Origin: an uncultured Bacilli bacterium
Lineage (GTDB): Bacteria; Bacillota_I; Bacilli_A; RFN20; CAG-631
Length of the DNA stretch: 12,814 bases
Assembly: GCA_934215405.1 (NCBI GenBank)
Contig: CAKPZU010000052.1
Location: 1 to 12,814, forward strand
Direction of reading: 5' to 3'
Shown: piece by piece, positions 1 to 6,821 of the stretch
Position numbering within the stretch: position 1 is the stretch's first letter
Layout of the letters: the number at the start of each line of letters is the position of its first letter
Program-made: the position numbers and the translations under genes
The notes under the pieces: generated by a model
Seen by the model: the letters and a program-made list of their open reading frames with translations, nothing else
Databases searched by the model: none
Told to the model about the DNA's origin: nothing

Positions 1-59
1 TATAGAAGTGGCGTGACAATGAAAGCCGCGCCACTATCTAAAAAGAAAGAAAAATCCCT
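1..59. repeat. GC-richer left edge with interrupted inverted repeat
   Basis: AGTGGCG at 7-13 is the exact reverse complement of CGCCACT at 29-35. TAGA at 3-6 also pairs with TCTA at 37-40 across a one-base bulge, giving an 11-bp interrupted stem around a 15-base loop. The segment is clearly richer in G+C than the flanking DNA. It is followed by an A-rich run, not a T-run, so it is not an intrinsic terminator for plus-strand transcription. It could be a remnant of a mobile-element end, an RNA stem or a junction artefact; the sequence does not decide. Confidence 0.4.
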
Positions 60-1142
60 GTGCCTATTGATTGTGCATTTTCGGGTTGTAGTAGTTTAAC
101 AAGTATAGAGATACCAAGTAGTGTTACAAGTATAGGAGTCTATGCATTTTCAGGTTGCAGAAGTTTAACAAGTATAGAGATACCAAGTAGTGTGACAAGT
201 ATAGGAGATAATGCATTTTCGAGTTGTAGTAGTTTAACAAGTATAGAAATACCTAATAATTTCACAAGTATAGGAAGTCATGCATTTGAAGATTGTAGTG
301 GTTTAATAAGTATAGAAATACCTGATAATGTCACAAGTATAGGAAGTTATGCATTTAAAAATTGTAATAGTTTACCAAGTATAGAAATCCCAAGTGGTGT
401 CATAAGTATAGGAGCATATGCATTTTATGATTGTAGTAGTTTAACAAATATAGAGATACCAAGTAGTGTAATAAGTATAGAAATCTATGCATTTTATGGT
501 TGCAGTAGTTTAACAAGTATAACACTTCCATTTGTTGGAGAAAGTAAAAATTCAAATACATATTTAGGATATATATTTGGAGCACCATATTTTTCAAATC
601 GCTCTAATTATATACCAAAAAGTTTGAAAAAAGTAATAATACTAGAAGGGTGCACAATAATACATTATAAAGCATTTTCAGGCTGTAGTAGTTTAACAAG
701 TATAGAAATCCCAAATAGTGTGACAAGTATAGATTCTTATGCATTTTATGGTTGCAGTAGTTTAACAAATATAGAGATACCAAGTAGTGTTACAAGTATA
801 GGCTATGAAGCATTTTCGAGTTGTAGTAATTTAACAATTATAGAAATTATAAATGGTGTCGCAAGTATAGAAGATTATACATTTAAAGACTGTAGTAGCT
901 TAACAAGTATTACATTACCCAATAGCATTACAAAAATAGGATATGGTGCATTTTATGGCTGTAGTAGTTTGACAAGTGTTTTTATTCCAAGTAGTGTAAC
1001 AAACATTGATTCAGATTTGTTTGAAGATTGTAAGTTTAATTTAACGATTTATTGTGAAGTACCTTCAAAGCCAAGTGGCTGGTCTAAATTTTGGAATTCT
1101 TCAAATCATAAAGTAATTTGGGGATACAAAAAAGAAAGTTAG
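60..1142 (+). CDS. BspA-like leucine-rich repeat protein, 5'-truncated
   Basis: Encodes 360 residues, nearly all LRR_5/BspA-type 23-residue repeats with the core LTSIEIPSSVTSIG followed by an AFxxC motif. Repeats 1-6 span residues 11-148. Residues 149-209 form an irregular repeat with a longer insert (LGYIFGAPYF), and five regular repeats fill 210-324. The C-terminal cap (325-360, with IYCEVPSKPSGW and VIWGY) looks like the natural end of this family. The N-terminus does not: translation opens with GTG at 60 inside a repeat, without a Shine-Dalgarno site, signal peptide or N-terminal cap. The frame stays open back to a TAA at 39-41, adding only KERKIP. BspA relatives are usually secreted or surface-anchored and bind host or microbial ligands, which is inferred here. 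The gene is probably a 3' fragment created by recombination, or by assembly at repetitive DNA. Family call is firm; completeness is doubtful. Confidence 0.85.
   Translation: MPIDCAFSGCSSLTSIEIPSSVTSIGVYAFSGCRSLTSIEIPSSVTSIGDNAFSSCSSLTSIEIPNNFTSIGSHAFEDCSGLISIEIPDNVTSIGSYAFKNCNSLPSIEIPSGVISIGAYAFYDCSSLTNIEIPSSVISIEIYAFYGCSSLTSITLPFVGESKNSNTYLGYIFGAPYFSNRSNYIPKSLKKVIILEGCTIIHYKAFSGCSSLTSIEIPNSVTSIDSYAFYGCSSLTNIEIPSSVTSIGYEAFSSCSNLTIIEIINGVASIEDYTFKDCSSLTSITLPNSITKIGYGAFYGCSSLTSVFIPSSVTNIDSDLFEDCKFNLTIYCEVPSKPSGWSKFWNSSNHKVIWGYKKES
90..1031 (+). repeat. 69-bp tandem repeats inside the BspA-like gene
   Basis: The coding sequence has a 69-bp period, with six units at 90-503 and five at 687-1031, separated by an irregular unit at 504-686. 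Nucleotide identity is high between units, for example the recurring words agtagtttaacaagtata and gcattttatggttg. Such DNA can gain or lose units by slippage or recombination and is hard to assemble from short reads. Confidence 0.85.
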
Positions 1143-1204
1143 TAGTTAATTAGTATAATAGTACTAACTATAAAACTTATTCATTTTCTTAAATAAATTA
1201 AAAT

Positions 1205-1240
1205 AACTATGATTTTCTAAAAGATTTTCATAGTTTTTTT
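1205..1240 (+). terminator. Intrinsic terminator after the BspA-like gene
   Basis: AACTATGA at 1205-1212 pairs perfectly with TCATAGTT at 1228-1235, followed by a run of seven T (1234-1240). It lies about 60 bases past the stop codon of the LRR gene and fits a Rho-independent terminator for it. Confidence 0.75.
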
Positions 1241-1242
1241 AT

Positions 1243-1272
1243 TAACAAAATAAAAGGAATATTTACCTTTTA
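1243..1272 (-). terminator. Likely terminator of the amidohydrolase gene
   Basis: On the minus strand TAAAAGG (from 1272) pairs with CCTTTTA (to 1251) around an 8-base loop, followed by a T-rich tail (TTTTGTT). The stem is AT-rich and weak, but it sits just past the stop codon at 1289. With the facing plus-strand terminator it insulates two convergent genes. Confidence 0.5.
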
Positions 1273-1288
1273 TGGTTTTAATATCCCT

Positions 1289-2570
1289 TTATAAAATACT
1301 ATTTAATTCTTTTTCTACATCTTTATATTTTTTATTAGGCTTTGTATATACTTTTCCTCTTGCTATTACAAATAATGGATCCTTTAAAGCATTTAAATCT
1401 ACTAATGGATTATCTTTAACAATCATCATATCAGCAACCTTATTTTCTTTAATAGTTCCAGTGATATTATCAATATCTAATATTTTAGCATTTACTTCAG
1501 TAGCTGTATGAATAGCAAAGGAATTAGTAACTCCATCGATATATTTAGAAAAATAGATTAATTCTCTATACATATCATAATGAGTAACTAAAGGACAACC
1601 AGTATCAGTACCAAGTCCTACTAAAATATTTTCCTTTAAGCATTTATTTACAACATTAATCATGCCTTTTAATAATACTCTTGTATTATATTGAGCAAGC
1701 TCATCATAGCCAAGCTTATTATAATCAATTTTAGCAAGTGGCATAGCTGGTGATAAGGTACAAATAAGAGCGCCATTTCTTTCTTTGAATTTCTTTAATA
1801 ATTCAACGCTTACATCAGCACCATGCTCAATAGTATCAACACCATTATTAATAGCTACTTCCATACCTTCACTACCTTCAACATGAGCTGCTACCTTAAA
1901 GCCTAATTCATGAGCTTTATCACAGCAAGCCTTTACCATTGAAGGAGGCATTTTTAAAACACCGACAGTTCCACGTTCCTTACAATCAAGAACGCCACCT
2001 GTAATCATAAGCTTTACTAGTGAAGCATTATTTGCTTTAGCATTTTCTACCATTTTAACAGCTTCATCTATAGTGTCGCATCCTTTAGCAACAGTCCCAT
2101 CCATATGACCATTTTTAACGCCAATTGCTACATTAGCAGCAAGTATTCTTGGACCTATCTTTTTATTTTTATTAATAAGAGACGCAAGAGTTGAATCAAA
2201 ATTATCAATTCCACCAACTGCTCTTAAGGTTGTAACACCGGATAATAATTCCATTTTGGCATATTTTGCCCCAATATTAACACCAATTTTTCTAGTTAAT
2301 GCATTAGAACAAATAAATTTTATTAGCTTTTTTTTGATCAGCAGCCTTTTTCTTTGTTATTTTTCCACTAGCAGGAAGATGAACATGCATATTTATCAAT
2401 CCTGGAAGTACATAGGCATTTTTTAAGTCAATTACTTTATCAACCTTTTCGTTAATCTCTTTATCAATTTTTTTAATTAATTCATCCTCAATTAATATTT
2501 GATAATTTTCCTTTACTTCCATATTTAATGTACCATCTAATATATAACAGTTTTTAAGTAATAATCTCAT
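1289..2570 (-). pseudogene. Amidohydrolase (imidazolonepropionase-like), frameshifted
   Basis: A metal-dependent hydrolase of the amidohydrolase superfamily is encoded in two frames. The first 88 codons (2570-2304) carry the N-terminal beta-sandwich and HxH motif (NMHVHLP, His62 and His64), then run into a stop. The rest (about 2330-1289) continues in another frame. Reading the A8 tract (plus-strand T8 at 2328-2335) as seven A joins the halves into about 426 residues, the usual size. The downstream part holds the other expected ligands: Lys in LVKLMITGG, His in AAHVEG, His in TIEHG and Asp in GLGTDTG. These match the subfamily with a carboxylated lysine that includes Xaa-Pro dipeptidase-like enzymes; the substrate cannot be told. 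The start ATG at 2570 is supported by AAGGAG (2579-2584). Everything except the A-tract looks intact, so this is a recent mutation, a sequencing error or slippage-dependent expression. Confidence 0.85.
2328..2335 (-). other. A8 homopolymer at the frameshift
   Basis: Eight T on the plus strand (A8 in the coding strand) mark where the reading frame of the amidohydrolase shifts. One A fewer restores a continuous reading through residues LIKFICSNALTRKIGV to the downstream frame. Tracts of this kind are prone to replication slippage, RNA polymerase slippage and sequencing error. Confidence 0.75.
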
Positions 2571-2593
2571 AAATCCATCTCCTTGTATTTAAA

Positions 2594-2624
2594 TTATATT
2601 ACCATTAAAAATAAGACATTTCAA
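2594..2624 (-). promoter_or_regulatory. Probable promoter of the amidohydrolase gene
   Basis: Read on the minus strand, TTGAAA (2624-2619) is separated by 17 bases from TAATAT (2601-2596), which overlaps a TATAAT shifted by three bases (2598-2593). The Shine-Dalgarno AAGGAG (2584-2579) and start codon follow. The AT-rich context makes chance matches likely. Confidence 0.4.
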
Positions 2625-2669
2625 TTAAAATTATTTTTATTAATTCAATAGAATATCTTTATAAATATA

Positions 2670-2678
2670 TGTTATAAT
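2670..2678 (+). promoter_or_regulatory. Extended -10 promoter of the small membrane gene
   Basis: TG, one base, then TATAAT at 2673-2678 make a consensus extended -10 element; no good -35 box is present at the right spacing. It lies 28 bases before the start codon at 2707 and diverges from the amidohydrolase promoter in the same 136-bp intergenic region. Confidence 0.5.
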
Positions 2679-2706
2679 TATTAAAAATAAATGAAAGGGT
2701 ATACAA

Positions 2707-3030
2707 ATGAAAAATAATAAGGACGTTTTCTTTGATAGCTGTTTTGTTATATCATTCATATTAGCTGTTTTATCTTTTTTATTTTTTGCTTTTCTTTTAT
2801 TTACTAATATAGCTTATGTTAAATATGCCCCTTATTGGAATGATTATTTTCTATTTTATGGGAAACTTATTAGCCTTTTTAATAATATTAAAATTACTAT
2901 ATTTGTTATTACTATCATTTGCTGTGTATTATCAGCATTTTTAAAAAATAGAATAATGTTTTTGATAAATACAATTTTTGATTTGATCTCTTCTATAATT
3001 TTCATCAAAGTCATATCAGATTACTTTTAG
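2707..3030 (+). CDS. Small membrane protein, possibly cut short by an in-frame TAG
   Basis: Encodes 107 residues that I do not recognise by family. Three hydrophobic stretches are visible: about 12-33, 60-79 and 82-103, consistent with an inner-membrane protein with a short charged N-terminus (MKNNKD). AAAGGG at 2694-2699, seven bases before ATG, supports the start. The reading frame ends at TAG (3028-3030) and then stays open for 53 more codons to TAA at 3190-3192. That stretch encodes a fourth hydrophobic segment and a hydrophilic tail. The full 161-residue reading would be a four-pass protein whose stop overlaps the stop of the facing helicase gene. The TAG may therefore be a nonsense mutation, and this entry the truncated product. 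No function can be assigned from the sequence. Confidence 0.6.
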   Translation: MKNNKDVFFDSCFVISFILAVLSFLFFAFLLFTNIAYVKYAPYWNDYFLFYGKLISLFNNIKITIFVITIICCVLSAFLKNRIMFLINTIFDLISSIIFIKVISDYF

Positions 3031-3045
3031 TATGCAAGGAAAATA

Positions 3046-3192
3046 TTGTTTAATTCTGCTTCAATATTAATATGTATAATGATTTTATTAGTTTTGTTTT
3101 TATTTCATTTAGTTTTTGCTTTAACTTATGAAAAAAAGTATTATATTGATAATAAAAAAATTGAAGAAAATAATAATGATAATCCTTATTAA
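3046..3192 (+). CDS. Possible separate 48-residue membrane peptide, or lost tail of the upstream gene
   Basis: This stretch is in frame with the preceding gene, directly beyond its TAG. It could be translated on its own from TTG at 3046, with AAGGA at 3036-3040 as ribosome binding site. The product would be one transmembrane helix (ILICIMILLVLFLFHLVFAL) followed by a charged tail rich in Lys, Glu and Asn ending in NDNPY. The codon pattern is that of real coding sequence (hydrophobic core, then polar end). Its TAA at 3190-3192 overlaps the opposing stop of the helicase gene. The alternative, which I favour slightly, is that it is the C-terminal quarter of the upstream protein, separated by a nonsense mutation. 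Confidence 0.4.
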   Translation: MFNSASILICIMILLVLFLFHLVFALTYEKKYYIDNKKIEENNNDNPY

Positions 3193-6100
3193 GAAACTTC
3201 CTCAGCTTGATTATTTAAATAATCATCATCAAATAATGTTTGCTGAATAGATATTTCTTTATTTTTTGAAGACATTATAATACTAGCAATATATTCATAT
3301 GCTTTAACAAATGAATTAGATATAAAAATAAGCTTTAATCCATATTTATTGCATATTTTTATTTTCTCTTTATCAGATTTTTCTCTTTTTGCTTCTCCTA
3401 AATGCTCAGGACCATTTACCTCAAAGGCAATAACTGGCTTTTTAGCACCAACTATATTAGTTTCATATAAGACTAAATCAAACTCATAGTCATTTAAATA
3501 AGCAGGAATAACCTTATCCTTAAAAACCTTAGCTATACTAATATTTCTTGTGGCTTCAAAGCTTTTATTACAAGTACAAAAATGAGAAATTGTTTTATAA
3601 AATTCATCTTCATTGGTACTACCATTTGATTTGCCAATTTCCATTTTTACTGCTTCATTAGCTGGTACTTCTATATTACAATTATTTTTAGCATATTGAA
3701 TTAAGTTATATAAATCATCAGTTTTATCAGATAAGGTATTAAGTACTTCTGTGTCAGTAGCAATAATTATTTTGTTTTTGGCACGGGTTATGGCTACATT
3801 TATTAGCTCATGATTATTTTTTAGCCAATTAAAGGTTTTTTTACTAGTTTTAGGTGATAAAGCCGAAGATAAAATTATCGTATTACGTTCAGCACCTTGA
3901 AGCTGGTGAATAGTTCCACATTCAACATTATTAACATTTCTTTCCTTTAAAAGCTTTTGAATTAGCTCCTTTTGATTAACAAATGGTGTTATGATAAAGG
4001 TATCATCGATATCATTCCTTATAATATAATTAACTATTTCATTTGCTTCATCAAAGGCTTCATTTTTTTGCTTGACATTTTTATTTTTAACATCAAGTAC
4101 TTTTATTTCACCATCATTTTTAATAAAGGAAAGATTTAAGGAATTATTATAAAATCTTTGATTAGAAAAATTAATAATTTTCCTTCCACATCTATAATGG
4201 TATTTAAGTAAAATATATTTAGAAATATTATCATTTTCTAGCATTACATCTAATATAGAATGTGTTTTATAATCATAATTAGCTGGAACATTGTATTTTT
4301 CCATTAATTGATTATTAGTTAAATCCTCTAAAACAATTACTGGTTTTAATTGGTTTGGATCACCAACTAATAATAATGAATTAGCTTTAGCTATAGGAAT
4401 TAAAGAGGTTGCAACATTACATTGTCCAGCCTCATCCATTACTACTAAATCAAACATAAATTTAGGGCTTCCTAGCCTTCTTGAGGAAATATTAGTTGAA
4501 AAAATAATAGGAAATACATCTACTAGCATTTTCATATTATCATCATCTAATGACCATTTATTAAATTCAGTTGCTCTTTCATTATCATCCTTTATATAGC
4601 AAATTTCTATTAGCTTTGCATATTTTGGCTTTTTAAGATTATAAATATACTGTAATGATTTGAAAAACAAATATTGAGATAATTGATAATTTTCATTTAA
4701 AGGAATAAATAATGAAGTTATTTCTTCATTACTTACTTCTGGTAAATCATTTAAGTTTGCTTCAAGCTCGCTAATTTTTTGTTTAATCATTTCAACTATT
4801 TTACTAGTATTATTATCAAAGGAAGCAATAAGCTTTTTTGAACTTTCAAGGCAGCTTTCAATATCAATACGTTTTTCTTGGCTATTTAATAATTGAATTA
4901 GCTTAGCATTTTTATCATCAGTTGATATTTTTATTTTTTCAAGTAATTCATCCTTTGGATCAAATTTATAGGAATAGCTATATAATTCTTTAATTCGTAG
5001 GGTAGCTTTTTTAACATCATCAAAATTTCCAAGCCTTAAAAAAGGAAAATTTACTGTTTCATTTTTATAAGAAAATACTAACTTTTCAACTATTCCATCA
5101 ACAGGCTTATTATTTGATGAGCAAATAAGCATTGTCTTTTCATTATAAAGAGCACTTAAAACAACATTAATTATTGTTTGAGTTTTACCAGTTCCTGGAG
5201 GGCCTTGTACATAGGTAATAGGATACTTTAAGGCATTATATAAAACCCTCATTTGATTAATATTAATTCTTTTATCATAAATAATTAATGATGGTTCTTT
5301 TTTTCTATTATATTTTCTAATATTTCCAAAAAATGCTTTTAAAGGTATAGGAATCTCATTGTTTAGATATTTTTCTTCAATAACATTATATGTTTCATAT
5401 AGATTTATTGGAATATCACGTTGTATTAGCATCATATCAGGACGTGTATCAATAAATTCGTTAGCTTTTAGATTCTCACTTATTAATTTTTGATAGCTTA
5501 AAAAATTAGTAATAAAGGTTTTACAAAATTCATCCATATCCATTTTTATATAATTAAATAAGGAATGCCTTCTTCCTTCAATTAAAAATGTTTGATTAAA
5601 ATGTAAGTTTTTATCAAGGACTAATGATTGCTTTATTGGGTCAAATGTTAAAATATAATAGCAAATAAGATATTTATTTTTTCCTTCACTAATTGAAAAG
5701 CAATTTATTGCAAGTGTATAGAATGTATTGTTAGTGCTTTTAATATCATAATGATATATATCTGAAATTATTCTTTTTGTTTGTTCATTATTTAGCTTAT
5801 ATATTTTATCCTTTCGAAGCTTAGCTAAATCAATTCCTGGTATTAATGAATATTCCTTTTGAAATGGATCATTATCAAAGATATTACATTCATCATAATA
5901 ATTTAAGATGTTGTTATTAAAATGCTCATAGCTTAGCCATTCACATTTATCTAAATTTCTTTCTATTTTATTGATTAATTTATAATTAGTATCATATGAT
6001 GAAAACTCAATGACTTTAGCATCCTTAATATTATTAAAATATATCCAGCTATTAAAAACATCAAAGGATTTCTTATCATTAAAAATAGAGACAAACAGCT

Positions 6101-6230
6101 TTTGATTAATAAAATCAATATCTTGTATAGCAATCCAATAAAATGTATTTTCAGCATTTTGATTGATATATGATATTTCTAACCATTTGCCCTCTTTTAT
6201 TGCTTTTGATATCTTATCACCAATATTCAT
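3189..6230 (-). CDS. WYL-like / SF1 helicase / nuclease fusion protein
   Basis: A 1013-residue protein with three regions. Residues 1-75 (KWLEISY, then beta-strand-like segments) resemble a WYL domain, an SH3-like fold often sensing nucleotides or nucleic acid; this match is by eye. The middle is a superfamily 1 helicase of the Upf1/Dna2 type: Walker A GPPGTGKT (343-350), a helical stalk insertion (about 420-530), Walker B MDEAGQ (598-603), GDPNQLKP (623-630), YHYRC (677-681), TIHQLQGAERN (773-783) and VAITRAK (812-818). The C-terminus (about 875-985) resembles PD-(D/E)xK nucleases of the DUF2726/DUF559 type, with FDLVL (Asp918), AFEVNG (Glu937) and a DKEKIK helix. A QQTLF peptide (996-1000) may bind the sliding clamp. 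ATG at 6230, with AGGGGAT at 6243-6237, is preferred to the TTG one codon upstream. It likely unwinds and cuts nucleic acid in repair or phage defence (inferred). Confidence 0.8.
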   Translation of the reverse strand: MNIGDKISKAIKEGKWLEISYINQNAENTFYWIAIQDIDFINQKLFVSIFNDKKSFDVFNSWIYFNNIKDAKVIEFSSYDTNYKLINKIERNLDKCEWLSYEHFNNNILNYYDECNIFDNDPFQKEYSLIPGIDLAKLRKDKIYKLNNEQTKRIISDIYHYDIKSTNNTFYTLAINCFSISEGKNKYLICYYILTFDPIKQSLVLDKNLHFNQTFLIEGRRHSLFNYIKMDMDEFCKTFITNFLSYQKLISENLKANEFIDTRPDMMLIQRDIPINLYETYNVIEEKYLNNEIPIPLKAFFGNIRKYNRKKEPSLIIYDKRININQMRVLYNALKYPITYVQGPPGTGKTQTIINVVLSALYNEKTMLICSSNNKPVDGIVEKLVFSYKNETVNFPFLRLGNFDDVKKATLRIKELYSYSYKFDPKDELLEKIKISTDDKNAKLIQLLNSQEKRIDIESCLESSKKLIASFDNNTSKIVEMIKQKISELEANLNDLPEVSNEEITSLFIPLNENYQLSQYLFFKSLQYIYNLKKPKYAKLIEICYIKDDNERATEFNKWSLDDDNMKMLVDVFPIIFSTNISSRRLGSPKFMFDLVVMDEAGQCNVATSLIPIAKANSLLLVGDPNQLKPVIVLEDLTNNQLMEKYNVPANYDYKTHSILDVMLENDNISKYILLKYHYRCGRKIINFSNQRFYNNSLNLSFIKNDGEIKVLDVKNKNVKQKNEAFDEANEIVNYIIRNDIDDTFIITPFVNQKELIQKLLKERNVNNVECGTIHQLQGAERNTIILSSALSPKTSKKTFNWLKNNHELINVAITRAKNKIIIATDTEVLNTLSDKTDDLYNLIQYAKNNCNIEVPANEAVKMEIGKSNGSTNEDEFYKTISHFCTCNKSFEATRNISIAKVFKDKVIPAYLNDYEFDLVLYETNIVGAKKPVIAFEVNGPEHLGEAKREKSDKEKIKICNKYGLKLIFISNSFVKAYEYIASIIMSSKNKEISIQQTLFDDDYLNNQAEEVS

Positions 6231-6257
6231 CAATTTATCCCCTATAACTTTATAAAA

Positions 6258-6286
6258 ATTATCTCATTATGTTACTTTTATGTCAA
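6258..6286 (-). promoter_or_regulatory. Near-consensus promoter of the helicase-nuclease gene
   Basis: On the minus strand TTGACA (6286-6281), a 17-base spacer and GATAAT (6263-6258) form a nearly perfect sigma-70-type promoter 28 bases before the start codon. The -35 hexamer also matches a half-site of the MarR palindrome about 40 bases away. Confidence 0.75.
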
Positions 6287-6322
6287 TATCTAGTATTTTT
6301 AGAGGAAATAGTAATTATAAAA

Positions 6323-6340
6323 TAGTTGACTTGTCAACTA
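6323..6340 (+). promoter_or_regulatory. Palindromic MarR-type operator
   Basis: TAGTTGACTTGTCAACTA is a perfect inverted repeat (8-bp arms around TT) and contains the -35 hexamer of the MarR operon. MarR-family dimers typically bind such 16-20 bp palindromes with TTGAC-like arms, so autorepression by occluding RNA polymerase is the simple reading. The match to the family pattern is established; the binding itself is inferred. Confidence 0.75.
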
Positions 6341-6354
6341 ATTAGCTGTACTAT
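6326..6354 (+). promoter_or_regulatory. Promoter of the MarR-ABC-SDR operon
   Basis: TTGACT (6326-6331), a 17-base spacer and TACTAT (6349-6354) lie 24 bases before the marR-like start codon. The -35 box is inside the palindromic operator, which is the arrangement expected for a repressor-controlled promoter. Confidence 0.65.
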
Positions 6355-6377
6355 TTATACTGAAAGAAGGCTTGCAT

Positions 6378-6821
6378 ATGGATTGTAGAAACATTACTAA
6401 AATTGTTAGAAATATGATGCTTTATAAAAATTCAATTAATAAGGAAAAGGATTATTTTAACGATAGTGAATTTGAAATGCTAAGATATATAGTAAAAAAA
6501 GATGGTATATCATTAGTGGATTTAGCAACATATTTAAATGTTGCTAAATCATTAATTACAAGAATGAGTAAAAAGCTATTGAAGCTAGGGTATATAGAAA
6601 TATTAGATGATACTAAGGATAAAAGAAAAAAAATATTAGTTGCTACTAATAAAGCTAGGGCTATTAAGCAAGAAGTAGCTAATGAAGAGGTTGTTTTTTA
6701 TAATGCTTGCTTAAAGGTTTTAAGTGATGAAGAACTAGCTATGTTTGATAAATTAGTTAATAAGGTTTATCTTGAATCAAAAAGATTAAGAAAGAGTGGC
6801 TTTAAAGATGTCAAAAATTAA
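6378..6821 (+). CDS. MarR family transcriptional regulator
   Basis: A 147-residue winged helix-turn-helix repressor of normal MarR length. The DNA-binding region spans about residues 46-72 (LVDLATYLNVAKSLITRM, recognition helix near AKSLITRMSKKL). The wing carries the diagnostic DxxDKRxxxLxAT pattern at 78-90 (DDTKDKRKKILVAT). The flanking helices would form the dimer and ligand pocket. I start it at ATG 6378, seven bases after AGAAGG (6365-6370); the TTG at 6372 sits too close to that site. The gene leads an operon with two ABC exporter subunits, and its stop overlaps the start of the first. The perfect palindrome over its own -35 box indicates autoregulation, probably relieved by a toxic small molecule that the exporter removes. 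The ligand is unknown. Confidence 0.9.
   Translation: MDCRNITKIVRNMMLYKNSINKEKDYFNDSEFEMLRYIVKKDGISLVDLATYLNVAKSLITRMSKKLLKLGYIEILDDTKDKRKKILVATNKARAIKQEVANEEVVFYNACLKVLSDEELAMFDKLVNKVYLESKRLRKSGFKDVKN

Noticed and set aside
1..41. Terminator hairpin at the left edge
   Set aside because: The stem is followed by an A-rich run on the plus strand and by no T-run on the minus strand.
400..597. Minus-strand reading frame within the LRR gene
   Set aside because: Shadow of the repeats: its peptide simply repeats with the 69-bp period, and the plus frame has clear family motifs.
90..1031. CRISPR array
   Set aside because: The 69-bp period is translated in one frame as LRR units; there are no short palindromic repeats separated by unique spacers.
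1272..1511. Plus-strand reading frame of 79 codons
   Set aside because: Antisense to the conserved C-terminal part of the amidohydrolase, whose ligands and length fit the family; no ribosome binding site.
5975..6157. Minus-strand 60-codon frame inside the helicase gene
   Set aside because: It lies in another frame of the N-terminal region of an intact 1013-codon gene with strong start signals.
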